From: JACVRN01 sp963715565
GTDB taxonomy: Bacteria > Acidobacteriota > Blastocatellia > Pyrinomonadales > Pyrinomonadaceae
Assembly (NCBI GenBank): GCA_963715565.1
Contig: OY970256.1
Span: 3,596,001 to 3,660,000, forward strand
Direction: 5' to 3'
DNA: 64,000 nucleotides
Positions 17,130 through 25,845 of the stretch are shown one piece after another. The position numbers and the translations under genes were made by a program. The stretch's first letter is position 1; the number at the start of each line of letters is the position of its first letter. Below the pieces are notes generated by a model. It was not told where the DNA came from. It saw nothing but the letters and a program-made list of their open reading frames with translations, and did no database searches.

Positions 17130-18881
17130 TTATTGAGCCGCTTTGATTAACTCTAGAAAATCAATCGCAGGTTCTTCTTTAACTATCCAATGGCCGGTCC
17201 TATAACTTAAATAATGCAACTGATTGTTGGAAAACTTCGAGTAAAAGAATATCTCAAGCTGTCTACAATCGGCACAATGCTCGAGAAGCATGAAAGGGTA
17301 CAAACTTCTGGATTGCTCCGTGTCTAAGCTAACCAGATGCATTTCATTAGTGTTCATTAAAAAGCTGAGAGGTTTTGTTGAATTTAATAATTGCGGATTC
17401 GCCCCCAGGCATTCTTTCAAACTATATATAAATTTTCCTTTGATAATTTGAACATTTAACACGTAACACAATAAATAGCGGGTAATGAAACGGTAATCTT
17501 GTAACAAAATTTCCAGCCATTCATCACACCGTTTGACTACATCTTCATACTCATAATTCGAGTGTTTGGTCCCGTGACCTACATATTTATTTCGTATGCT
17601 GATGAAATCTCCTATGATCTTTTTATGTCTGCCGGTAAAGAATGTCAAAAACGAATCCAGGAAAGACGTCTCGGAAACTGCCTTCCGGCGCTTCACAATT
17701 TCATTGATGATATTGAACCAGTCGCCTAGAACCGGCTTGTAAATTTTGTCTCGGATTTGAGCGTCCAATTCGTCGCTTCTCGCATTGCCGTTAAAATATT
17801 CGCTCAGCAAAACAATCGCGGAAAAATGTAAGAGGAGTTCAAGCATATCCTTCTGACTAATCAATTTCTCCAGTGGCGTCATATCACTCTTGAGCTGCTG
17901 ATAAATATAGATGAAGGGGGTGGGATACATTCTCAGCATATTGTCGCCAAACGCATCTGTGTCCTCTCGCTTGAGGTCGTCAAGGGCGCGTGTGACCGCG
18001 AACCGCAGCGCCTGGGTAGGAGCCTCGTTCCCAGCTTTGATGTGGTAATCGAAGATGTTATATGCGAATGCTTCCTCTGCCCCGAGCAAATTTTGATGGG
18101 CTGTCAGGATAATGACTCGGTAGTAAGAAGCTCTATCTTTTATAAAGTCCAGCAGTGCCGTTCCGCTCTCCCCTTCATTAAAATCCAAGTCGAGCAGTAT
18201 GACTCGAATGTCTCGATGTTCATCGAGGAACTTTATACCCTCTCTAATCGAGCCGGATTCAAAGGGAATAATATTCATACCCTTCAGAATAATCGTCACC
18301 GCCTCGCGGAAGCCTGCTTCATCATCCAGTATCAAAACCTTCGGTGAGGTGGAGGGCTTTCCGGCATTTCGTTCAGGCAAGTTCCTGGGAACGGGCTTAG
18401 GAATCGGCACGGGCACTAGTGCAACGCTATTGTTTACTCGCTCGATAATGTCTGCCACTTCTTCAGCGATGGCGGCTAAATCTTCATCAACGTGTATGCC
18501 ACCATCGCTCCAAACCGGAGTGCCGTGCTTAGGTCTTACATTCATATCGTTAAGCCACTTGACTTTCTTCCAGGCACAGGCCTTTCCGATTACCGGAAAG
18601 ACATGGAAGTCCTCTTGCTCCCGGCGCTCAAGGAAGGTCTTCACCTCTTTCTGTAAAATAAATTTTGAGTTTAAAAAATTGGCAGTGATAAGCAGGATTG
18701 CGACCTTCGCTCGACTGATTGACTTGCTGATTTCCTGCTCCCAGCTAACGCCCGCTCCCAGACGGTCATCGCTCCAGATATCAATCAGCTCGGACTGAAG
18801 CACACCCAAATGTGCCAGCAGCTTCTCTTTTTCCGCTTCATCCTTATGACTATAGCTAACAAATATGAGAGGTTGGCTCAT
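17130..18881 (-). CDS. TIR-receiver fusion protein with helical C-terminus
   Basis: The 583-residue protein has three parts. Residues 1-145 form a TIR domain (LIFVSYSHKDEAE start), and Glu79 in the QKEV segment aligns by eye with the catalytic glutamate of NAD-cleaving TIRs such as SARM1. After a Pro-rich linker, residues 180-300 form a receiver domain with Asp186/187, phosphoacceptor Asp231, Thr260 and Lys282. Residues 310-583 are mostly helical and contain R430-x5-H436 (IRNKYVGHG), which resembles the HEPN-type R-x4-6-H motif. It is the last gene of a signalling operon, so it may be the output: a phosphorylation-gated NADase or RNase. The TIR could instead be a binding module. Base composition is far more AT-rich than the flanks. 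Confidence 0.85.
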   Translation of the reverse strand: MSQPLIFVSYSHKDEAEKEKLLAHLGVLQSELIDIWSDDRLGAGVSWEQEISKSISRAKVAILLITANFLNSKFILQKEVKTFLERREQEDFHVFPVIGKACAWKKVKWLNDMNVRPKHGTPVWSDGGIHVDEDLAAIAEEVADIIERVNNSVALVPVPIPKPVPRNLPERNAGKPSTSPKVLILDDEAGFREAVTIILKGMNIIPFESGSIREGIKFLDEHRDIRVILLDLDFNEGESGTALLDFIKDRASYYRVIILTAHQNLLGAEEAFAYNIFDYHIKAGNEAPTQALRFAVTRALDDLKREDTDAFGDNMLRMYPTPFIYIYQQLKSDMTPLEKLISQKDMLELLLHFSAIVLLSEYFNGNARSDELDAQIRDKIYKPVLGDWFNIINEIVKRRKAVSETSFLDSFLTFFTGRHKKIIGDFISIRNKYVGHGTKHSNYEYEDVVKRCDEWLEILLQDYRFITRYLLCYVLNVQIIKGKFIYSLKECLGANPQLLNSTKPLSFLMNTNEMHLVSLDTEQSRSLYPFMLLEHCADCRQLEIFFYSKFSNNQLHYLSYRTGHWIVKEEPAIDFLELIKAAQ

Positions 18882-18984
18882 GCTGTGCCCTCCAAAGATT
18901 TTAGACAGTAGCCATCTATCCTTGATGTGAGGTGAATGGTTTCCGCCAATAATCCCAGAGCCAATCTCCCCATCTTTTGTTTAC

Positions 18985-19416
18985 TTATCTTCTGGCCACA
19001 CGGGAAAGTACCTTGGCCAGCATCTCCACCAAACTGTTCTTTGATAGCAACTCACCGCTCAGTTTCTCCGCCTTACGCCATTCGTCGCTATCTGAGCGCG
19101 ACGACATCATGACTATCGAGCAATTAGCATCTATTTTTTTCAGCTTCGTGTAGGTCTCAGTTCCGCTCATGTCCGGCATCAGTAAATCAAGGAAGATGAG
19201 GTCGAAAGCTTTGCCAGAGGTCAGCATCTCAACCGCGTCGTTGCCCGATTCGACATCAGTCACTACGGCGTCGTACTTTTCACTGAGGTTGCAGCTCAGC
19301 GCCACTCTGAAGTCAACCTCGTCGTCGACAATCAAGATTTTCAGATGTCTGTTCCTGATAACGTCGAGGTTATTCACCCGGGCATCTTCGGCTGGCAAAC
19401 TATTATTCAGATGCAT
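18985..19416 (-). CDS. single-domain response regulator (receiver only)
   Basis: The 143-residue protein is one receiver domain after a short tail, with Asp31/32, phosphoacceptor Asp77 (LIFLDLLMPDMSG) and a late Lys (ELLSKNS). There is no output domain, so it probably relays or sinks phosphoryl groups, as Spo0F or CheY do. It is clearly paralogous to the receiver at 22713-23222 (shared MPDM.G, SDSDEW/SDSKEW pattern). It lies 18 bases after the hybrid kinase gene and 103 bases before the TIR-receiver gene. Confidence 0.92.
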   Translation of the reverse strand: MHLNNSLPAEDARVNNLDVIRNRHLKILIVDDEVDFRVALSCNLSEKYDAVVTDVESGNDAVEMLTSGKAFDLIFLDLLMPDMSGTETYTKLKKIDANCSIVMMSSRSDSDEWRKAEKLSGELLSKNSLVEMLAKVLSRVARR

Positions 19417-19434
19417 ACTTATCTCCTTACTATG

Positions 19435-22400
19435 CTATACGCTGCCGCCTTCGGAAAGTTTAGGCTCGCTTCCCATAGGCTTCGTGTTGTCCAAAATCGG
19501 AAGCGTGATGCTAAACGTGGTTCCCTCTCCTTCCACCGAATCTACCGAAACCCTGCCGTCGTGATTCTCGATTATTTGCTCGACTCTGTACAAGCCCACA
19601 CCAGTCCCGTATTCCTTCCCTTCCGTGTAGTAAAGCTTAAAAATTTTGCCCAAGTTCTTTTTAGCTATTCCACAACCATTGTCCTCCCACGTCAACTCAA
19701 GCCGATTGTCTGTGCTTTTGGCAGATACTTCAATACGACCTTTTATTTCCGCTGAATCGGGCGTACGCCTTTTCCTGATTGCGTCCAGGGAATTGTGAAA
19801 TAGATGCCGAATGACCTCGCCGATTTGCTTAACATCCACTGCCAGCACTTCATCCTGAGCGCCGTAATAACTGTACACAAAATCCACTCTTTGTCTGTAT
19901 GCCTCTTCCACCAGTTCGGCGAACAACTGATTATTGAAGATGTTTTTAACCGGCACTAGCTCTGTTTGCGGCGCGTCAGGCTGCGGCGACCGGGTCAGAC
20001 TGATAAGATTTTTGAGAGCTTTTGCCAGGGCGTCTTCGACGCCGATACAGTACTTCATTAATTCATCTTGCTCGGCGATACCTTCTTTCCCTTTGAGCAA
20101 ATCCATATATAACTTTGCCGTCGCAATATTACCCTGAGTCTGGTGGCTGATGGAGTAAGCATACTTACCTATGGATGCCTCCCATTCGGCCCTCTGCACT
20201 TGATCCTGGTAATCTTTTATTTCCCGCAGGTCTTTAAAAACGCCCATGCTCCCGATCCTACGCTTCTCTTCATCGAAGAGAAATGTGGCCGAGAGGAGAA
20301 CCGGGATACGTAACCCGTCTACGTTTTTGATTTCGGCTTCGACGTTGTGAATCCGATGGCCGGGGCTTTGCCATAACTGCTTGCCGAGTTTCCGCGCCTC
20401 CTCCTCGGACGCATAAAAATGTACGACCGATTTGCCTCTCACTTCCTCTTGTTTATGCCCCCACAACTGTTCGCAGGCGATGTTGAAAATTTCCACATCG
20501 CCATTTTTGTCGAGGAAGATAATCGGGACGGGCGAGTTCTCGACGATATTTTGCAGGTAAAATTTTTGAGTGTGCAGGAATCTGGCGAGGCCAATCTGTT
20601 TGGCAAACATTTCAAAACGCTTCAAATCCTTCTTATCGAAGCGGGAAGTCTGGGACATCGGCTCCACCTTATTAATAACCTTGATGACACCGAGAATATC
20701 CTCCTTCTTCGCAAATATCGGGACGGCCATGAACGACTCTATGTCTTTACTATTATCATTATGCTTCCGGTGTAAAAACTCCTCTATCTCGACATCATAT
20801 TTCCCGTGATAAGTGCTGACCGCTTCGCCTTCCAGGAAGACTTCCCCGGTCTGCGCGACCAGACCCGTCTTCCCCTCGCCTAATTCGTAATAGGCATCCT
20901 TGAGAAGCTCCATCGGCATGCCATAGCTTTCGGTCAACTCAACCCGATCTCCCTTCAGGTTCTTCAGGAATAACATGCAGAGCTCGGCATGCATCACCTC
21001 GGCGGCGCGCTCAACGATTAGCTTAAACATCTCCTTCATATCATGCTCATAGACGAGCATATCGCCGACCTCGTAGAGCGATTCGAGCTGTTTCACCGTC
21101 CTGTTCAACTCGCCTATCAGCTCCGCATTCTTGATTGTCGCGCCCAGATGGTTGGCCGCAATCTCAAGCTCAGTCCGGCAATCTTCGCTGAACCCTCTCT
21201 TCAATAGACAGGAGATGTCCGTCTTCGTCTCTGCGAGGTCATAGTGTTCAGACCTTTTATTGACCACCCTGATGACGCCTATCTTATCGTTCCCGACTTT
21301 AATCGGGACGGCCAGGTAATGTTGGAGCCGACCGCTCGGGATGTCCCTGATATCTTCTCCCTCGAATTCTTCTGGTAGCGGCTCGAATTCCTTCGGCTGA
21401 GAGTTGTCCCCCGGATTGTCAGTTGACTTAAACTGCCGGTTGTACAGCTTCGTCTGGTCTTTCTCATAGGCTTTGCCGACCATCCCTACCTCGGGGGCGT
21501 ATTGCTTCTCGACCGGCTCCACCCACTGGCCCGCACGAAATTCGGCGACGTTTTTCAATTCCTTCTTCGTCTCATCGAACAGGAATATGGAGATGATTTC
21601 GGGTCGCAAGCCCTCGGAAATTTTCTGGAAGATGATGCGGTAGATCTTTTCCAGTTGGCCTTCGCTGGTAATAAATATTTTGCTGATGTCTCCCAGCATG
21701 TCGCCGATATTTCTATAGTCAGAGTGAATTTCAAGCCGCTTCTTCTTGAGCAGGTATTTGGTAATAGCGAGCGCGGTCTGAGCCATGAACTCCTCGACCA
21801 ATTCTTTCTTTTCGTCGCTCTCGAAGAACGCTATCAAATCGCTATTGATATTAAAGATGGCGTCAATGTCTTCCCCGAAGACGCGCGTCGAGATAGGGAC
21901 GATATAGGCGGCGTGGACATTATTAAGATACTCCACACATTCCGGATTGATTGACTCGTCTTGCAGCATCTCTGTTTTCAGAGCTTGGAATTCTGGCTTC
22001 GTTTGCAAATCATCAATAATAATCGTTTTACCAATCTCGGCTGCGAGCCCCGAGTAAGCTTTATTCAAAGGCACGCGCTCATCGAAGATGCGCTCCGCGT
22101 TTTGCACCTGTCCCCGGCTGGCCCAGAGGACAAGATCGCCTCTGTTGGGATCAAGGATTCGGATGTGGCATGTGTAAGCATCGAGTATTTCCAGCGCGCG
22201 GTCACAGATTAATGCTAACACTTCTTTTAGTTCGAGGTCGGCGTCGGCATTTGCGCTCAGCCCGAGGTGGTTAATTCGCCGCACTATCTCAAGATGCGCC
22301 TCGACCTTTTTTCCCAACCAAGGTTTTTCAAGGGCTACAAATGCATCATTAATATGAAAGAGTAATGCCTCACGGAATGATTCATGGGTTTTGGCAACAT

Positions 22401-22707
22401 AAGAGAAGACATTGTAGGCCGCCGCTTCTGTTGCCTCCAGTAGCTCCTCGTGGGCAGTGAGGATGATTACCCTGTAATTTGCTATCTTGTCTTTGATGGA
22501 CTCCAGTAACTGCGTGCCCCTGCCCTTGTGCAGTTTCAAGTCTAGAAGAATGACCTGCACGTCCGGGTGTTCGTTCAAAAGATTAAGGGCGGCTTGCACG
22601 GACGCGGTTTCAAGGAATTCAAAACCTGTACCCTCAAGTAAGTCGATAACGGAGGCGCGGTAATCTTTATCGTCTTCGACAAATAATATTTTTCGGCTTG
22701 GAGGCAT
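19435..22707 (-). CDS. hybrid sensor histidine kinase REC-GAF-GAF-GAF-PAS-HK
   Basis: The 1090-residue cytosolic protein begins with a receiver (Asp56 in VILLDLKL), then three GAF-like domains (about 145-320, 350-525, 550-710), a PAS domain (about 720-830) and a kinase core with phosphoacceptor His855 (SISHQTQGN) and a complete ATPase (NSLDA, DNGCGI, GTGVGLYRV). No membrane segment is seen, so signals are probably intracellular ligands or a phosphoryl input through its receiver. That receiver is closely similar to the one in the TIR protein (both have YRVIILTAH and AYN motifs). Its PAS and kinase parts resemble the upstream kinase, suggesting module duplication. Confidence 0.93.
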   Translation of the reverse strand: MPPSRKILFVEDDKDYRASVIDLLEGTGFEFLETASVQAALNLLNEHPDVQVILLDLKLHKGRGTQLLESIKDKIANYRVIILTAHEELLEATEAAAYNVFSYVAKTHESFREALLFHINDAFVALEKPWLGKKVEAHLEIVRRINHLGLSANADADLELKEVLALICDRALEILDAYTCHIRILDPNRGDLVLWASRGQVQNAERIFDERVPLNKAYSGLAAEIGKTIIIDDLQTKPEFQALKTEMLQDESINPECVEYLNNVHAAYIVPISTRVFGEDIDAIFNINSDLIAFFESDEKKELVEEFMAQTALAITKYLLKKKRLEIHSDYRNIGDMLGDISKIFITSEGQLEKIYRIIFQKISEGLRPEIISIFLFDETKKELKNVAEFRAGQWVEPVEKQYAPEVGMVGKAYEKDQTKLYNRQFKSTDNPGDNSQPKEFEPLPEEFEGEDIRDIPSGRLQHYLAVPIKVGNDKIGVIRVVNKRSEHYDLAETKTDISCLLKRGFSEDCRTELEIAANHLGATIKNAELIGELNRTVKQLESLYEVGDMLVYEHDMKEMFKLIVERAAEVMHAELCMLFLKNLKGDRVELTESYGMPMELLKDAYYELGEGKTGLVAQTGEVFLEGEAVSTYHGKYDVEIEEFLHRKHNDNSKDIESFMAVPIFAKKEDILGVIKVINKVEPMSQTSRFDKKDLKRFEMFAKQIGLARFLHTQKFYLQNIVENSPVPIIFLDKNGDVEIFNIACEQLWGHKQEEVRGKSVVHFYASEEEARKLGKQLWQSPGHRIHNVEAEIKNVDGLRIPVLLSATFLFDEEKRRIGSMGVFKDLREIKDYQDQVQRAEWEASIGKYAYSISHQTQGNIATAKLYMDLLKGKEGIAEQDELMKYCIGVEDALAKALKNLISLTRSPQPDAPQTELVPVKNIFNNQLFAELVEEAYRQRVDFVYSYYGAQDEVLAVDVKQIGEVIRHLFHNSLDAIRKRRTPDSAEIKGRIEVSAKSTDNRLELTWEDNGCGIAKKNLGKIFKLYYTEGKEYGTGVGLYRVEQIIENHDGRVSVDSVEGEGTTFSITLPILDNTKPMGSEPKLSEGGSV

Positions 22708-22712
22708 AAGGT

Positions 22713-23222
22713 TTATAGCTCACTCAAGATGGAGGTCAGTCTCTCGTTAGGGATTGGCTTCTCGACAAGTTCGACATTTAAATCTTCAATTTCTTTCCAC
22801 TCCTTGCTGTCTGAGTATGCCGACATCACTACGATCCGGCACGCAGCGTCCGCCTGTCGTAGTTTTTTATAAGCGTCGACCCCATTCATGTCCGGCATGA
22901 TTAAATCCAGAAAGATAGCGTTAAACGCTTCTCCTGCGCTTACCAGTTCAACTGCGCCTTTGCCGGAGTTGACGTCCATCACGGCAGCCGCGTACACCTC
23001 CGTCAGAAGGAATCTCATGGAATCTCTGAAATCATCCGTGTCATCAACCAGCAGAATTCTAAGCTGCTTTTTTCTGATGAAGTCTATTATTTCTTCATCG
23101 CTTGGGTCTCCGGATTCCAGGTAAGGGTTAGCGGAGAGACACAGATATGTAATAAGAGGCGCTCGATGTGTAGCAGGCAAGCGAGTGTTTTCCTCCTCAA
23201 GGGTCGGAGTAATCGTGGTCAT
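22713..23222 (-). CDS. single-domain response regulator (receiver only)
   Basis: The 169-residue protein has a roughly 50-residue N-terminal extension, then a receiver with Asp60/61, phosphoacceptor Asp106 (AIFLDLIMPDMNG) and Lys in VEKPIP. There is no output domain. Its start overlaps the end of the upstream kinase gene by 26 bases, and the next kinase starts 5 bases after its stop. This tight packing implies fixed co-expression. It probably takes phosphate from the upstream kinase and passes it on, the first relay step of the island. Confidence 0.92.
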   Translation of the reverse strand: MTTITPTLEEENTRLPATHRAPLITYLCLSANPYLESGDPSDEEIIDFIRKKQLRILLVDDTDDFRDSMRFLLTEVYAAAVMDVNSGKGAVELVSAGEAFNAIFLDLIMPDMNGVDAYKKLRQADAACRIVVMSAYSDSKEWKEIEDLNVELVEKPIPNERLTSILSEL

Positions 23223-25341
23223 CTTGATGTTCAGCGTTCAGCAGGGGAAGCGTTATCTGAAAGAGCGCACCTCTGCCAGGAACTGATTCGACTGTGATAT
23301 GACCATTGTGATTCTCGATTATCGTTTTCACGATGTGTAGGCCGAGGCCGGTGCCCAGATTATCATCTTTCGTAAAGAACGCGTTAAAGATCTTCTGTCT
23401 ATCTTCTTCGGGGATACCGCATCCATTATCGTTCCATAGCAGTTGCACCTGATGGTGATTGACGGCAGCCGACACACTGATAAGACCGATTTCAGACATC
23501 TTCCCGGTAGCTCTTCTTTTTTCTATTGCATGTATTGAATTGGTCAAAAGATTTGAGAACACTTGCACTAGTTGTCCGAGGTCCCCGGAGAGTTGCTGCT
23601 CTTCCTGTGGATAAGTTACTACCGCTTTAATGTCCGTGCCGGGCGCGAGAGGATGCATCAATTCGTCTATCTCATGGAAGATATCGCTGAGTCTCAAGTC
23701 AACTTTATGTGGCGACTTAGGCGTGTTAGCCATTAATAATTTCTTAAACTCATCAATTGCACTCTGCACAGAGTTATAAATACTGCTGTAAGCTTTATAC
23801 TGTTTTGGCTCTTTGTCTTTATCGCATTGACGCAATAACACCGTGGCATAATTCCGCGCCGTCGCAAGCCTATGTTTAATATCGTGACCAATCGTCCGTG
23901 CGAACCGACCGACGACTGCTAATCTCTCAGCCTGCAAAATTTTCTCTTCCATCTTTATGGCTTCGCGCCGGTCTTTGAAGACGCCTATGCTGCCGTCCAG
24001 TTGTCCCTGTTCATCCTTCACAAAACAGGCTGATAAACTGATTGGGATAATCTCTTCATTAACCACGTGTTTGACCAGAGCTTCAATATTTTTCACCCGA
24101 TGATCCTTACTCTCCCATAACTGTTTGCCGATTTTTTTGGCATGTTCTTCGGAAACGTAATAATTCTGGACGGGCTTGCCCTTGACATCTTCGTACTTCA
24201 CTCCCCACAGTTCCTCGCAAGCCTTGTTGAAGACTTTGATTTGTCCATTTTTGTCCAAAACAATGATGGGGTCAGGTGAATTAACAATCAAATTTTGATA
24301 ATACTTCTCGGCCTTCGCTTGCCTGTCTCTGGCGGTCACAATCTTGATAGCCATTTCAATGAGGGGTATCAAAGTCTTCAATCTTTCGGCATCCATCTCC
24401 GTGTAATGACGGCTCCAACGTGAATAGACAGCAATCACCCCGATGACCTGGCCCCTGAGTGTCAAGGGGACAAAGAGGGCCGACTTGGGTCTCGGACGGT
24501 GTAACCTGAAGTACGTTCCTAAATATTTTTTCAAATGTGCTTTCGTGATTTGCGGGATAATCACCGATTCCTTATGTTTGATAGCTATTCTTGAATAACC
24601 GTCGTCAAGCGGCCTTGTCCCCCACTCGTAGCCCTGTGGAAGACCTATCGTCGTTGCCAGCTTATATTCCTGAGTATTATCGTCTCTTAATCTGATATGA
24701 CCCATCTCGGAGTTTGTGAACTCCAGCCCCTTTTCCAAAATGAGCTTGAGAGTCCGTTCAAGCATGTTGTCGGTCAATATCGCATCATCAACCTTCTCTA
24801 CAACCTGAATGAGCTTAGTCAGCTCTCTTTGTCTCGCCTTCGCCAGATTCGCGGCGACTACACCAACTCCAACCAGCACCATGCATCTCAGCGCGAACGC
24901 ATAGAAGTTAACATCTTGATTTGATAACGGTGCCAGGTATGCCAACAGGTATGCGGCAATTGAGAAGATTGTCAGAGAAATAGTTCCCGAGGACCCCAGA
25001 TACCTGGATACAGAGATGATCGGAAATATATAAAGTAAGAACCAGGAATTGCCCGGGCCGGCAGAGTTATTAATAATCAAAGTGATTAAAACAACATCCA
25101 CTATAGCGGGAATGATTTTTACTCTCTTTAAATTAAGCCATTCAGCCTTGAGGAGTCCCAAAGAGAGATTGAATGCGCAATAAATCGCTATCAAAGCCCA
25201 CAATGGCTCTTTTGGTTTAATATTCAGGTCTAGGAGAGAATAGATAAGTAGAACTAGACATAAGAAGATTCTGGTCCGAGCGATACTTACCCAAGAAGAA
25301 GGGAAGAGGGTAGTCCGATGTAAGGAAACGTCTTTCGGCAT
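23197..25341 (-). CDS. membrane sensor histidine kinase with GAF and PAS domains
   Basis: The 714-residue protein has about six N-terminal transmembrane helices (residues 20-165) with short loops, so the signal is likely sensed in the membrane. A GAF domain (about 180-335), a PAS domain (about 345-465) and a kinase core follow, with His486 in TIGHDIKHRL as the likely phosphoacceptor. The ATPase has NSIHA, DNGCGIPEED and GTGLGLHIV. It is first in the five-gene operon that ends with the TIR-receiver protein. The cognate receiver gene overlaps its last 26 bases. Composition is AT-rich relative to the surroundings. Confidence 0.93.
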   Translation of the reverse strand: MPKDVSLHRTTLFPSSWVSIARTRIFLCLVLLIYSLLDLNIKPKEPLWALIAIYCAFNLSLGLLKAEWLNLKRVKIIPAIVDVVLITLIINNSAGPGNSWFLLYIFPIISVSRYLGSSGTISLTIFSIAAYLLAYLAPLSNQDVNFYAFALRCMVLVGVGVVAANLAKARQRELTKLIQVVEKVDDAILTDNMLERTLKLILEKGLEFTNSEMGHIRLRDDNTQEYKLATTIGLPQGYEWGTRPLDDGYSRIAIKHKESVIIPQITKAHLKKYLGTYFRLHRPRPKSALFVPLTLRGQVIGVIAVYSRWSRHYTEMDAERLKTLIPLIEMAIKIVTARDRQAKAEKYYQNLIVNSPDPIIVLDKNGQIKVFNKACEELWGVKYEDVKGKPVQNYYVSEEHAKKIGKQLWESKDHRVKNIEALVKHVVNEEIIPISLSACFVKDEQGQLDGSIGVFKDRREAIKMEEKILQAERLAVVGRFARTIGHDIKHRLATARNYATVLLRQCDKDKEPKQYKAYSSIYNSVQSAIDEFKKLLMANTPKSPHKVDLRLSDIFHEIDELMHPLAPGTDIKAVVTYPQEEQQLSGDLGQLVQVFSNLLTNSIHAIEKRRATGKMSEIGLISVSAAVNHHQVQLLWNDNGCGIPEEDRQKIFNAFFTKDDNLGTGLGLHIVKTIIENHNGHITVESVPGRGALFQITLPLLNAEHQDDHDYSDP

Positions 25342-25845
25342 ATCGGTTTTTATCGCGCGCGCGCCGCGTAAGTAGCAACTAATATCTGTGCTTTACGTAA
25401 GAGAACGCGCGTTGAACGAGAAGCACATGGGTTGTACCGCTGCTCGCAGTTATGTGCCGAGAAAGCTTAAGATCCGATGATTGAGGGCAATTTCTTCGTG
25501 AGAAAGAACCTGTTTCGTGTGCTAAAGAGATTCACCCATATCAGAACATCTCGAATGCTTGCAGGGAGTTCAATGGAGACCTTACCGCTGCGCCAAGTTC
25601 TTATTTCCTAACCTGAAAACTGACGTTGTTAGTCTTAACTTAACCGCAATCTCGGGCTGCATTCCATCTTCCCCATGACTCTTTATTGCCTTAAGTTGTC
25701 ATGCGTTCCTGATGATTATGAATTTAAGCCATGAGTATCTCTTTTTATAATGAGCGAACGGTATTACTTTCATAATTAAATGTCAATAGTTACAGTATTT
25801 AGCCGTCCAGATGGGGCAACCCGGAAAGTCGGACTGTCTGCGCGT
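25342..25845. other. AT-rich upstream region of the signalling island
   Basis: About 500 bases without a credible gene. It should contain the promoter for the minus-strand signalling operon, but I cannot pick a clear -35/-10 pair or sigma-54 site. The only frame (25780-25974, plus) reads antisense through the SpoVR gene end and is rejected. Confidence 0.5.
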
